NCBI GenBank assembly: GCA_027946365.1
Contig: JAPEUQ010000029.1
Span: 1-28,673 of the forward strand
DNA: 28,673 bases
Reading direction: 5' to 3'
Source: Kalmusia sp. IMI 367209
Taxonomy: Eukaryota > Ascomycota > Dothideomycetes > Pleosporales > Didymosphaeriaceae
A model generated the notes under the pieces. It was not told the DNA's origin. It did not search any database and worked only from the letters and a program-made list of their open reading frames with translations. The first letter of the stretch is position 1. Every line of letters starts with the position of its first letter. Positions 11,362 to 21,346 of the stretch are shown piece after piece. A program made the position numbers and the translations under genes.

Positions 11362-11446
11362 AGAGAATTGACTGAGTGGTTTATAGTGATAAGCTTGAAA
11401 CTTATTTGGTTGAAAAACCACATCCGTTCGAATCGGATATTCTCTG
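11362..11446 (+). tRNA. trnS: tRNA-Ser (TGA)
   Basis: The acceptor AGAGAAT/ATTCTCT is perfect and loop CTTGAAA gives UGA for UCN codons. A long variable arm (TGGTTGAAAAACCA) is present. Confidence 0.93.
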
Positions 11447-11504
11447 TAATGTATTTTTTTATAAATATACGATGTTTTTTATAAAAGATATTTAGTATTA
11501 TAAG

Positions 11505-11577
11505 CGGGTTAGAGCCAGGTTGGTTAGGCGCCTCATTTGGGTTGAGGAATTGTTATGTTCGAATCATAATAACCCGA
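11505..11577 (+). tRNA. trnP: tRNA-Pro (TGG)
   Basis: The acceptor CGGGTTA/TAACCCG is perfect and the stem CTCA/TGAG with loop TTTGGGT gives UGG. It is the last tRNA before rnl, the usual place in Pezizomycotina. Confidence 0.93.
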
Positions 11578-11605
11578 TATATGATTTAAATAATTGTATA
11601 TATAA

Positions 11606-11620
11606 ATATATAGTAATGTA
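11606..11620 (+). promoter_or_regulatory. TAGTAATGTA-type motif upstream of rnl
   Basis: ATATATAGTAATGTA is identical over 15 bases to the copy at 7042-7056 ahead of rns and lies about 70 bp before rnl. A further ATGTAATGTA follows at about 11626. Placement ahead of both rRNA genes suggests a promoter or processing site. Confidence 0.45.
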
Positions 11621-11689
11621 TTTGATATGTAATGTATTATTTCATAATTTTAATTTCTTATAAGTATTTGTTATATATTTTAAGAATTA

Positions 11690-14600
11690 ACTTTATGGCA
11701 AGTATATAAAGAGACTATTAGGCAGATTAAAAAGCTGTATATTAATTAAACATGGATAGTACCATGGTAAAATTTTCGACATAAACGGAGTGAATTGAAG
11801 TATCTTAGTAGCTTCAGGAAAATAAATCAAACGAGATTCTATTAGTAGTGTGAATGAAAATAGATAATAGGCTACAAGTAAAATGGGTTAATCTGTTTGA
11901 ATAAAGGGGGAACCTTCCTCTAAGCCTTAATATAATATACAAGAGATAGAGAACAGTACTGTGAAGGAAGAAATATAAAATAGTAGTCTTATAAGCAGCT
12001 CAAGTATGTTTAATAAACATATGAGAGCGTACCTTTTGTATAATGGGTCAGCAAGTTCTAATTAGATGCAAGCAAGTAAGTAGAGATAATAGATAGACCT
12101 CCTAATAAAAGTTAGAGAGTTTAATATTTATCAAATTTGCCTAGATAATCCAATTATTAATTAATGAATAAGTATCTAAATAGAGACCCGAAGAGTAGTG
12201 ATCTTACCATGGTCAGGCTTATAAAAGGCCGAATGGCTTGTCGTTGTAAAGACATCCAAAGAACTGTGGTAAGTTAGTGAAAGACAATCCTGACTACTAT
12301 AGCTGGTTTTCCGCGAAACATATGTAAGTATGTGGTTTAATTACATCATAGCAGGTACAGAACTGTGATCTCGGACAATTGTGCATTATTAGCTTTGGGG
12401 GATTTTATTAACCTTTAGGTAATATGCCCCTATTGGCTTTTAATGCCCTGTGCATATGGGGGGGTCGTGAAGACTCTATTCGCGAGTATTTGCTCTCGGA
12501 AGGGCAATGATGAATGTTGAACTATCAGACATTTAACGATAAGGTTGTATGTCAAAAGGGAAACAGCCCAGAACAAGTGTTTAAGGTTCCAAAGTTTTTG
12601 TTAAGTGAAAGTAAGGAAGTATTTAAACTATACAACCAGGAAATAGGCTTAGAAGCGGCCATTTTTTTAAAGATCTCGTAACAGAGCACTGGTTCAAATG
12701 GTTAGTTATTAATTAACCTTATAAGTTAAAAGCGCCGAAGATATAACGGATCTAAACAAAACACCGACACCTTGTCCATAAAATAATAGATTTAATATTA
12801 AATCTATTTTAAATATACTTGGACTCTGTCCATGTGTTTTTTATGGGGTAGCGGAACATTGGGTACATTAAGATAATAATAGAAGCAAAAGTTTTGTTGA
12901 CATTAATTGTTAAATAGAATACAAATATCCCAAGTGAGAATGCTGACATGAGTAACGAAAAAGAGTAATTTAAAAAATTCTCTCGCCTTAAGCTTATGGG
13001 AATAAGAATCGGTCTCTAAATTTAACCTAAAGGGTAAAATGATGAGGAAATAATGTTTTGACAACATAAACTAGTTGAGTAAAATGTTCTGGAAAAAAAC
13101 ATATTTCTGAAGGAATTATATGAATTCCAAGAGTGAAAAGAGAAAAGGGTTAATACCCTTTTTTCTTAGCAAATAAACTGAAAAGATGGCTATAGCTTAT
13201 TTTAAATTTATATTTAAAATTTTATATTAAGAAAAAAACCGTACCTAAAAACTACCACAAGTAAGCTAGTAGAGAATACGAAGGCGTTTGAGCTAACAAC
13301 CATTAAGGAACTCGGCAAATTGACACCGTAACTGAGGGAGAAGGTGTGCCATTCCTACTGATTAATATCAGGATAGGAAGAGGAGACATAAAATGGTGTT
13401 GCACGACTGTTTAATTAAAACACAGCACTTTGCGTAAGATGTAAATCAATGTATAGAGTGCGCTATCTGCCCAATGATGGCTGGTTAACGGATTTACTTA
13501 GACAACTAAAATAGTTTAGGTTTTGAAGGAACCCCCATTTAATGGCGGCCTTACCTATGAGGGTCCTAAGGTAGCGAAATACCTTGGCATTTAAATGATG
13601 TCGCGCATGAATGATCTCACGATGCAACAGCTGTCTCAATGGTTGGCTCAGTGAAATTGGAATGGCAGTGAAGATACTGCCTATCTCTAGATAGACGAGA
13701 AGACCCCATGCAGCTTTACTGTTACTAGTTATAGGGTATAATGTAACAGGTATTAGTGAATAAGGTAGTTGCTAGACACAATTGAAACACCTTTACTCTG
13801 GTTGTTATATCAGTAGAATATGTTTACACTCATATTGTTTACGGACGTCTGAAAGTAATCCAGAAAAGGAGATAAATCTCAGGAGACAATGGCTAGCAGA
13901 TGGTTTATGCGGGGCACAGATCCCATAAAGAGTACCTGGGAGTATCCAAATTTAATTTTGTAATATGCTATACGCAAAATATATAGAGTTTTTATTAAAT
14001 AATTACTTTATGTATTTTTAAATTAATTATATTTAGTTTGTTATTTTTTATATTTACTTTTAAGTATCTATAATTAATTCAGTTATATTTCTATTTGAGT
14101 TAGAATTAAAACAATTTAAGCTAAGTAAGATTTTACCTATGTGGAAAATAGGTGTATATATGGTATTAATCATTAATAATTACTAAAAATTTTACATTTA
14201 AAAAAGATTTTTTTTTTAAGATAATACTATCGGTTATTTTTATTTAATCATAAAAATGATATTGATATATACTTCCAAAGTTTAATGGCTTAATCTTGCT
14301 TTACTGTTTGACATACACGTCTATCAGTTGCGTAAGCAGGGCATAAAGACCGCAAGACGCAGTAAGGAAAGGTCTTGTATTATTGAAAAAGCTACGCTGG
14401 GGATAACAGGCTAATTGCGCCAGAGAGTACAAATTGAGTGCGCAGTTTGGCACCTCGATGTCGGCTTAGCTCATCCACATGAATGTAGGAATCATGAAGG
14501 GTACGACTGTTCGTCGATTAAAGAGCTACACGAGCTGGGTTAAATACGTCGTGAGACAGTATGGTTTCTATCTTCTAGAGGAAATTAGAGTAAAATAAGG

Positions 14601-15090
14601 ATAGCCCCTTCGTACGAAAGGAGTTGGGTATGGTAACCTATGGTTTACCTGTTGTTTATACGCTAAGATATTAAAAAGATGATGATGAGAATAGGTTATT
14701 CTTAGTAATGGAGATTGGGCATCTCCTGAATAAGAACAGTAATATAAATTAATTTGTAAAAATTAATTTCCTATATCAATACTCATCACACCTAAATAGG
14801 GTTGGTAATACTTAATACTCAAGTATTTATGTATAGTATAGGCACGGCAGGAAAGCTATGTTAGTTAAGATAAGTGCTGAATGCATCTAGGCACGAAGCT
14901 TACCTTAGGATACTCTTAGAAACGTAGTATAACATTACGATCCGCACGTATGTTAGTTATAACATATTAGACTGTAATTATTCCTAATTTATAGGTAACC
15001 TTTTGCAATGGATGATAGGCTTTGGCTGTGTAAGGGCTTTGATGTTCTCAGGTATAAAGTACTAATTTTTGGAACTAGTCAATAAAGTTT
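11690..15090 (+). rRNA. rnl: Large subunit ribosomal RNA
   Basis: The 5' domain is recognised by GAATTGAAGTATCTTAGTAG at about 11792. The peptidyl-transferase centre has AAGACCCCATGCAGCTTTAC (about 13701) and GGGGATAACAGGCTAATTGC (about 14399), with GTTTGGCACCTCGATGTCGG at about 14446. The sarcin-ricin loop AGTACGAAAGGAG appears as CGTACGAAAGGAG at about 14612. The last recognisable helix is near AAAGTACTAATTTTTGGAAC (15056-15075). An AT-rich block of about 320 nt (about 13955-14280) lies within domain V between AGAGTACCTGGGAG and TTTAATGGCTTAATCTTGC. It lacks a group I core and looks like an expansion segment. No intron was found. The ends are approximate to tens of bases. Confidence 0.92.
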
Positions 15091-15183
15091 GGTCCGTGGT
15101 GAATATCAGGGGCTAGATGAGACAGTTGATAATTACAGGTTTTCACTTACTAAATAACATACTTATCATAAAAATACATTTTA

Positions 15184-15254
15184 GCCTGGTTTGCATAATA
15201 GTAATGCACCCGTTTTGTAATCGGAAGATATGAGTGCAATTCTCGTACTGGGCT
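15184..15254 (+). tRNA. trnT: tRNA-Thr (TGT)
   Basis: The acceptor GCCTGGT/ACTGGGC and stem CCGT/TCGG with loop TTTGTAA give UGU. It is the first tRNA of the post-rnl cluster. Confidence 0.92.
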
Positions 15255-15275
15255 AGTTACATATATTTAAATTAA

Positions 15276-15346
15276 TGCGGATTAATGTAATAGTAACATA
15301 CCTGGCTCATGACCAGGAAATAGGGGTGCAAATCCTTTGTCCGCAT
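15276..15346 (+). tRNA. trnM: tRNA-Met (CAT), copy 1
   Basis: The stem CCTGG/CCAGG with loop CTCATGA gives CAU. The acceptor TGCGGAT/GTCCGCA has a wobble at the inner pair. I cannot say which of the three Met tRNAs is the initiator. Confidence 0.9.
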
Positions 15347-15362
15347 ATCCTCTGTACATATA

Positions 15363-15435
15363 AAGGCTATAGCTTAATAGGTAAAGCAAGCTGCTCATAA
15401 TAGCTCAGATGAGTGTTCGAATCATTCTGGCCTTA
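15363..15435 (+). tRNA. trnM: tRNA-Met (CAT), copy 2
   Basis: The acceptor AAGGCTA/TGGCCTT and stem AGCTG/TAGCT with loop CTCATAA give CAU. Its body differs clearly from copies 1 and 3. Confidence 0.9.
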
Positions 15436-15598
15436 TAAGGACCTCCTGTTTATTAGCTAATCAACAGGTTAAAATTATAAAATCTTAGAGAGCGAGAGCT
15501 AATTATTTATTATATAAATTGTATGTAATAAATATTATTAACTGTAGCTTATATAAACTAACTTAAAAATAGTTTTTTTAACAATGTACAAAAAAAAA

Positions 15599-15679
15599 TC
15601 CGAGTGCTGGAATTGGTAGACAGGACAAATTTAAGCTTTGTTGACATTATGTCGTGAACGTTCAAGTCGTTCTTCGGAT
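15599..15679 (+). tRNA. trnL: tRNA-Leu (TAA)
   Basis: The stem ACAAA/TTTGT with loop TTTAAGC gives UAA, the variable arm is long, and the acceptor TCCGAGT pairs with CTTCGGA. Confidence 0.92.
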
Positions 15680-15833
15680 AGGGCTTAAAATAAGCCTAAA
15701 TAATAACTTTTACGATAAAATTTGATATACTTTTTTATAGTAATTTATATATTATATATTATATAACATATGCTTTTTATAATTTTAAGCTACCATTTCA
15801 AGCTATTGTTTTAAGCTTTTATATAAGCTCTAA

Positions 15834-15906
15834 GGCCCAATAGTCAAGTGGTTAAGACGTAACATTTTCACTGTTAAATGCGCGGGTTCGATCCCCGCTT
15901 GGGCTT
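15834..15906 (+). tRNA. trnE: tRNA-Glu (TTC)
   Basis: The acceptor GGCCCAA/TTGGGCT and stem TAACA/TGTTA with loop TTTTCAC give UUC. The T arm is GCGGG-TTCGATC-CCCGC. Confidence 0.93.
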
Positions 15907-15930
15907 ATTACTAAAAGTTTATAAACTTAA

Positions 15931-16002
15931 GGGGATATAGTTTAATTGGTAAAACTGCGATTTTGCATATCGTTATTTTAGGATCGAGTCCTAATATCTC
16001 CA
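15931..16002 (+). tRNA. trnA: tRNA-Ala (TGC)
   Basis: The acceptor GGGGATA/TATCTCC and loop TTTGCAT in stem GCGAT/ATCGT give UGC. Confidence 0.92.
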
Positions 16003-16022
16003 TTAGTATTTAAATATATTAA

Positions 16023-16096
16023 GCTCGAGAAGCTCAACCCGGTAGAGCGGAACTCTGAAGATGTTTAGGCTATAAGTTCAAATCTTATCTCGAGCA
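16023..16096 (+). tRNA. trnF: tRNA-Phe (GAA)
   Basis: The acceptor GCTCGAG/CTCGAGC is perfect, and loop CTGAAGA gives GAA. The anticodon stem GAACT/TGTTT has one T-T mismatch next to the loop. Confidence 0.9.
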
Positions 16097-16122
16097 CACA
16101 ATATTTAAATTAAAAAATAAAA

Positions 16123-16205
16123 ATGGGTATGCTGAAATTGGTAGACAGGTCCCGCTTAGGACGGGGTGAAATTAATTCATATAAGTTCGAGTCTTATTAC
16201 CCATA
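16123..16205 (+). tRNA. trnL: tRNA-Leu (TAG)
   Basis: The acceptor ATGGGTA/TACCCAT is perfect, the stem TCCCG/CGGGG with loop CTTAGGA gives UAG, and a variable arm is present. Confidence 0.92.
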
Positions 16206-16287
16206 CAATACTTATTTCTTATAATTTTGTTAATTACGTTTATTTTTAAATAAAAGAATTATTTTTAACTAAAATAACTTTTTTTAG

Positions 16288-16359
16288 TATGTAGTAGACT
16301 AATGGTAAGTCATAAATTTTTGGTATTTACTTATGGGTGTTCGAATCACCCCTACATAG
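16288..16359 (+). tRNA. trnQ: tRNA-Gln (TTG)
   Basis: The acceptor TATGTAG/CTACATA and stem TAAAT/ATTTA with loop TTTTGGT give UUG. Confidence 0.92.
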
Positions 16360-16370
16360 AACAAATTTAA

Positions 16371-16443
16371 GGTGGATATAGTTCAATCGGTAGAACAACT
16401 GTATGTGGAACAGTAAGTTCCCTGTTCAAGTCAGGGTATCCTC
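16371..16443 (+). tRNA. trnH: tRNA-His (GTG)
   Basis: The stem ACTGT/ACAGT with loop ATGTGGA gives GUG. The acceptor GGTGGAT/ATCCTCC has one T-T mismatch at the third pair. Confidence 0.9.
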
Positions 16444-16576
16444 CCCTCGCTTTACATGGTTAGGTTTATCCATTTTTCTTTGTGTTAATTTATCTTAACC
16501 TGGTTAGGGCTCTATTTCATTGTGTTACTAATGAAATGTTTATTTCTAGTAATATTTTTATCTTTACAAAGAGTAA

Positions 16577-16648
16577 GCCAGGATAGTTCAACTGGTAGAA
16601 CATTAATTTCATGCATTAATAGTGGGAATTCAAATTTCTCTCCTGGCT
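16577..16648 (+). tRNA. trnM: tRNA-Met (CAT), copy 3
   Basis: The acceptor GCCAGGA/TCCTGGC is perfect and the stem TTAAT/ATTAA with loop TTCATGC gives CAU. It closes the T-M-M-L-E-A-F-L-Q-H-M cluster, a Pezizomycotina hallmark. Confidence 0.92.
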
Positions 16649-16774
16649 GACCCACATAAATTTTATTATTTATGTTAGTGTTATCTAATTTGCTTCGGTT
16701 TATGATTTAGAAAAATTTAAACCCTTAAATCTGAGTTATCCCCCCATTTTACAAATATTTTATTAATATATTTA

Positions 16775-18167
16775 ATGTTAAATATATTTAAAAATAAACA
16801 AAATACTTTTAATGATCAATCATTAAGTACTAATTACAGCCTCGATTATATAAATAAAGAAAAAAATCTTAAAATACAAAATAAATCTGAGAAAGATGAA
16901 TATAATAACACTATATATTATCCATCTTCAAGTAAAGAATGATTCAGCAGTGTATATAGTTACAATAAATCATATATTAAACCATTAGTGGTTTTTGATC
17001 TTACATTAAACAAACTATTTCCAAGTTATTTTAATATGTTAAAAGATAAAAATAGAATACTTTTTAAACGTAGACGTGATAATAAGAGTCGTTATTCAGC
17101 TAATAAAATATACGTCAGTAGAGCTGAATTAAAACATACAAATACTAAACTTCTTATTATACTTTCTACATATAATAAACAAAAATCAATCATATTAAGA
17201 TGAATTAGGAAAATTGTATATCTTGTGAGAATATATAAAATACTAAGTGAATCAAAAGATAGATATGTAGTAAAATATAAACATATCCTTAGAACATTAT
17301 TAAAAAGTATGACACACCGGGCTAGAATAATTACTAGAATAATAAGAGTTGGAAAAGGAAATAATAAGAAAGAGAGAGAAAAAAGAAAAGTATATGCCTG
17401 ACCAGATAAACAGATTAAATCATATATTTAAAAGAAAAATTCTTTTATTTAAAAAATGAAATATGTATTTCTTAAAAAAAAATAATAATATCTTAAAAGA
17501 TTTAATGTTAGATATTAAAGATAAAAAATTATATAAAGTCCCTAGATATAATACTTGACTTTTAAAAAACAATTTAAAAGTACTAAAAATGTTATTTAAA
17601 AATACAAGATTAATTAGTTTTAATAGATCTAAATTTAATAATTTAGTTTTAAGTTTAAAAAATTTAGGTTTAAGTAGTCTAATAGAAAAAATTTATGGTA
17701 AAAAAGTAGAAATTAAATTAGTTGAATTAAAATCTATTCATTTAAACAGTGATGTTTTTTCATCAGCAGTTGCTTTAAAATTAAGAGATAGGAAAAATAA
17801 AGCAGTTAGGATTTTAAGAAAAGCCATTTTACAAATGGTAAAAATACCTGATTTACATACACTTATTACATTTGATGATAATATTCAAACTATAAATAAA
17901 AATAATATTTTAAATACTATTAAACAACAAGTAGTTAGTGGTGTAAGATTTGAAGCATCTGGTAGATTAACTAGACGTTTAACTGCTATGAGAGCTGTAT
18001 TTAAATATAGATATGTAGGAAGTTTAAAAAACATACGTTCATCATTTAATAATAAACCATCAACTATGTTAAGAGGTTATGTTAAAGCTAATTCACAATA
18101 TACACTTATAAATTCTAAAACACGTAATGGATCTTTCGGTTTAAAAGGTTGAGTAAGTAGTCATTAA
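16775..18167 (+). CDS. rps3: Ribosomal protein S3, with one apparent frameshift
   Basis: This is a mitochondrial small-subunit ribosomal protein. The first part starts at 16775 (MLNIFKNKQNTFND), includes PLVVFDLTLNKLFPSYFNML and a basic stretch, and stops at 17429-17431. The second part is in another frame, open from 17346. It contains the typical C-terminal domain: SSLIEKIYGKKVEIKLVELK, HLNSDVFSSAVALKLRDRKN, and the RNA-binding end SGRLTRRLTAMRAVFKYRYV, finishing GSFGLKGWVSSH. The frames overlap at 17346-17431, so skipping one base there would give a continuous product of about 463 residues. The region is A-rich (GAGAGAGAAAAAAGAAAAG at about 17371), so an assembly error is likely. Two separate proteins or a real frameshift are alternatives. 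The gene is free-standing, not inside an rnl intron, and very rich in Lys and Asn, as fungal Rps3 usually is. Confidence 0.85.
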
Positions 18168-18265
18168 TGTATTCTATATTTAATCTTATATAGTGAAAAT
18201 TAAGGATAAATAGACTATTAATTAAATTTTTACATTAGTGATGTAAATTATTCTCATGCTAAAGA

Positions 18266-18314
18266 GATATTATGTAATATCTGAATATTTTTCTACATGA
18301 ATAATTATTCAGAT
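18266..18314 (+). terminator. Paired hairpins downstream of rps3
   Basis: GATATTA-TG-TAATATC (18266-18281) is followed by, and shares bases with, ATCTGAATA...TATTCAGAT (18279-18287 with 18306-18314), a perfect 9-bp stem. These could mark the rps3 mRNA 3' end; the role is inferred from position. Confidence 0.4.
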
Positions 18315-18372
18315 AGTTTTATTTATATAGTAATATAGGGAGAAGTAAAAAATTAAATCTCCCTAAAAAAAG

Positions 18373-18442
18373 AGGTATGTTGCATAGGGCTATGCATCTT
18401 GATTACAGATCATAAATATAAGGTTCAACTCCTTCATATCTT
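18373..18442 (+). tRNA. Second tRNA-Cys-like gene, anticodon ACA
   Basis: It matches trnC at 6629-6698 except at about five positions. The outermost pair changed from G-C to A-T on both sides, so pairing is kept. The anticodon loop TTGCAGA became TTACAGA, giving ACA. The third pair is now G.T. The kept folding suggests it may still be expressed, but an A34 Cys tRNA beside the normal GCA gene would be redundant. Confidence 0.65.
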
Positions 18443-18520
18443 TTTGCAAAAATTTTATATGTTAAAGCCTTGTCTTTATAATAAAAACTAATTATTACTA
18501 ATATCTCTAGTATATATTAT

Positions 18521-18538
18521 TATATAGTAATATATGAA
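18521..18538 (+). promoter_or_regulatory. TAGTAATATA variant motif upstream of nad4L-nad5
   Basis: TATATAGTAATATATGAA continues as ATAT and parallels TAGTAATGTATGAAATAT ahead of cob and TAGTAATGTATGAGATAT ahead of atp6. One base of the core differs (G to A). Confidence 0.35.
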
Positions 18539-18676
18539 ATATATAAATATCATAATTTTATAAAACTTTGTCTATTAAAATTATAGGGATAAAATTTTTA
18601 AATAAATGAAGAATTTATAAAACATGTATTTTATAGATTAAACAGTAAAATATTTATTTTCAGACTGAAAAATAAA

Positions 18677-18747
18677 TTCTTATTAGCTTAATGGTAGAAC
18701 AATATTTTCCTAAATTATAGGTCTAAGTTCAAATCTTAGACAAGAAA
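18677..18747 (+). tRNA. trnR: tRNA-Arg-like copy (CCT), plus strand
   Basis: The acceptor, D arm and T arm are those of trnR(TCT) at 7264. The anticodon loop is TTCCTAA (CCU), and the anticodon stem ATATT/ATTAT has one mismatch. The acceptor has one A-C mismatch. It lies 33 bp before nad4L and may serve as a processing signal for that mRNA. A nearly identical copy is at 27932-28001. Confidence 0.7.
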
Positions 18748-18779
18748 ATAAACGAGACATTACTTTATATTTTTATACA

Positions 18780-19049
18780 ATGAATTTATCACTAATTTTA
18801 TTTACCATTGGTATTTTAGGTTTTGTTTTAAATAGAAAAAACATTATTTTAATGCTTATTTCAATAGAAATAATGTTATTAGCTATTACATTTTTAATAT
18901 TGGTTAGTTCACTTAGCTTTGATGATATATTAGGTCAAACTTATGCTATTTACATAATTGCCATAGCTGGAGCAGAATCCGCTATAGGTTTAGGTATCTT
19001 AGTAGCTTTTTATAGATTAAGAGGAAGTATTGCAATAGAATTTAAATAA
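18780..19049 (+). CDS. nad4L: NADH dehydrogenase subunit 4L
   Basis: This small three-helix core subunit of complex I has 89 residues, the usual length. It begins [20 protein letters not shown] and carries the conserved acidic residue in [13 protein letters not shown] and the [18 protein letters not shown] helix with a buried Glu. Its TAA stop shares the final A with the ATG of nad5, a 1-nt overlap typical of filamentous ascomycetes that implies co-transcription and possibly coupled translation. Confidence 0.97.
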   Translation: MNLSLILFTIGILGFVLNRKNIILMLISIEIMLLAITFLILVSSLSFDDILGQTYAIYIIAIAGAESAIGLGILVAFYRLRGSIAIEFK

Positions 19050-21020
19050 TGTATCTAGCTATAATTATCTTACCACTATTAGGATCAATAGCTTCTGGTT
19101 TTTTTGGTAGAAAAATCGGAGTCTCAGGAGCTCAAGTTATTACATGTACAGCAGTTGTGTTAACAACTTTATTAGCTGTAGTAGCTTTTTTTGAAGTTGG
19201 ATATAATAATATACCTGTGTCCATTGAGGTATTTAGATGAATTGATTCTGAATCATTAAATGTGTGATGAGGATTTCATTTTGATTCACTAACAGTTTCT
19301 ATGCTTATACCTGTATTAATAGTTTCTTCTTTAGTACACATATATTCTATAGGTTATATGAGTAATGACCCCCATAATCAACGGTTCTTTAGCTATTTAA
19401 GCTTATTCACCTTTATGATGGTTATACTAGTTACAGCTAATAACTATTTATTAATGTTTGTGGGTTGAGAAGGTGTAGGGGTTTGTTCATATCTTTTAGT
19501 TTGTTTTTGATTTACTAGAATAGCAGCAAATCAAAGTTCTCTTTCAGCCTTCTTAACTAATAGAGTAGGTGATTGCTTCTTAACTATAGGAATGTTTGCT
19601 ATTTTATGATCATTTGGTAAATTTAGATTATGCTACTGTATTTTCTTTAGCTCCTTACATGAATGAAAATATTGTAACTATAGTAGGAATATGTTTATTA
19701 ATAGGAGCCATGGCTAAAAGTTCACAAGTTGGACTTCATGTTTGACTTCCTATGGCGATGGAAGGTCCTACACCTGTAAGTGCATTAATACACGCTGCAA
19801 CTATGGTTACTGCGGGTGTATATCTATTAATGCGTTCATCTCCTCTAATAGAATATAGTTCAACAGTATTAATGTTATGTTTATGATTAGGTGCTATTAC
19901 AACAGTATTTAGTTCTTTAATTGGTTTATTTCAACAAGATATTAAAAAAGTTATAGCTTATTCCACTATGAGTCAACTAGGGATGATGGTTATAGCTGTT
20001 GGTTTATCTTCTTATAATATAGCATTATTTCATTTAGTTAATCATGCATTCTATAAAGCACTGTTATTTTTAGGAGCAGGAGCAGTAATTCATGCTGTAG
20101 CTGATAATCAAGATTTTAGAAGATACGGGGGATTAAGATCTTTCTTACCACTTACGTACTCGGTGATGCTAATAGCATCATTAAGTTTAGTAGCATTCCC
20201 GTTTATGACAGGGTTCTACTCAAAAGATTTAATTCTTGAATCTGCATACGGACAGTTCCATTTCTCTAGCACAGTTGTGTATTTTATAGCCACTATAGGG
20301 GCGATGTTTACAACATTATATTCTGTAAAAGTGCTATATTTAACATTTTTAACTAATCCTAATGGACCTTTAATTAATTATAAAAATGCACACGAAGGTG
20401 ATATCTTTATGAGCTTACCTTTAATGATTTTAGCTATATTCTCTATATTCTTTGGTTTTATAACAAAAGATGTGTTTATAGGATTGGGTTCAGGGTTCTT
20501 TTCAGATAATGCTTTATTTATACACCCTTCTCACGAGATACTATTAGATACTGAATTTGGAGTACCAACTTTATTTAAGTTATTACCTTTAATGTTTACT
20601 ATTTCATTAAGTGTAATTTCTATAATCTTGTCGGAATATTTATCTAGTATATTAATTTATTTTAAATTATCTAGAACAGGTTATAATATATTTAGTTTCT
20701 TTAATCAACGTTTCTTAATAGAGCTATTTTATAACAGATTTATTACAGGTCTTGTTTTAAAACTAGGAGGTCAAACAACAAAAGTTTTAGATAAAGGATC
20801 TATAGAATATTTAGGACCATATGGACTAGAAAAACTACTATTAAATATAAGTGGAAATATAGCGAAACTAAATACTGGAGTGATAACATCTTATGCATTG
20901 TACATTTTGGTAGGGTTAATCTTTTATATATTATTTAGTTCATATTTTGACAATTTTGTTATTATATTAGCACTGCTTATATCTTTATCTTTAGTTTCAT
21001 GAAATAGATACTCTGCATAG
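19049..21020 (+). CDS. nad5: NADH dehydrogenase subunit 5, with one apparent frameshift
   Basis: This is the largest antiporter-like pump subunit of complex I. The start [20 protein letters not shown] overlaps nad4L by one base. Conserved text includes [55 protein letters not shown] and [20 protein letters not shown]. The frame breaks near an AAA run at 19619-19621. Upstream it reads [12 protein letters not shown] and would soon stop; with one A fewer it reads [19 protein letters not shown], the family sequence. The corrected product has 656 residues, ending after a TGA-coded Trp as ...LVSWNRYSA with TAG at 21018-21020. It is probably an assembly error, but similar breaks occur in nad1, nad2 and rps3. 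Confidence 0.93.
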
Positions 21021-21191
21021 CTCTTATCTATTGGTACTATTAGATCTTCTATTAATTAAATAGAATTAATATAAAGTATCTATAATCAAAGTATAGGCCA
21101 CCTATAGATAAATTAGGATTATAATAATTAATCTTTACGGTTAATAGCTAATAATCTTTATCTAAATATAATATAGATAACAATGTATATA

Positions 21192-21207
21192 AATACATAG
21201 TAATGTA
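21192..21207 (+). promoter_or_regulatory. TAGTAATGTA-type motif upstream of atp6
   Basis: AATACATAGTAATGTA lies 140 bp before the atp6 ATG and is identical over 16 bases to 7171-7186. Confidence 0.45.
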
Positions 21208-21236
21208 TGAGATATATTTATAAAATCTTTTACATT

Positions 21237-21252
21237 AATACATAGTGGTGTA
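21237..21252 (+). promoter_or_regulatory. Variant motif AATACATAGTGGTGTA upstream of atp6
   Basis: The core is TAGTGGTGTA in place of TAGTAATGTA. The same TTAATACATAGTGGT form occurs on the minus strand at 28085-28097 ahead of the nad4 block. Confidence 0.35.
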
Positions 21253-21346
21253 AAGTAAGATATTATTAGAAAAGTTTTAAAAAACAAATATTTACTTATT
21301 ATATAACCATATTTTATACTTGTAGTAAAAATAAATAACTTTTAAC

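Larger units (their letters stand above)
21021..21346. other. nad5-atp6 intergenic region
   Basis: This 326-bp AT-rich spacer has no open frame or tRNA. It holds two tandem-spaced TAGTAATGTA-type motifs (21192-21207 and 21237-21252). The first is followed by TGAGATAT and an AAAATCTTTTACATTA stretch that also occurs, slightly changed, ahead of cob. Confidence 0.5.

Noticed and set aside
13955..14280. Possible rnl intron
   Set aside because: No P/Q/R/S group I elements or group II domain V could be seen, and the flanks align as a variable helix, so it is treated as an expansion segment.
15540..15595. tRNA-like stretch ACTGTAGCTTATATAAAC before trnL(TAA)
   Set aside because: It has a small hairpin but no T arm or matching acceptor; all tRNAs are accounted for elsewhere.
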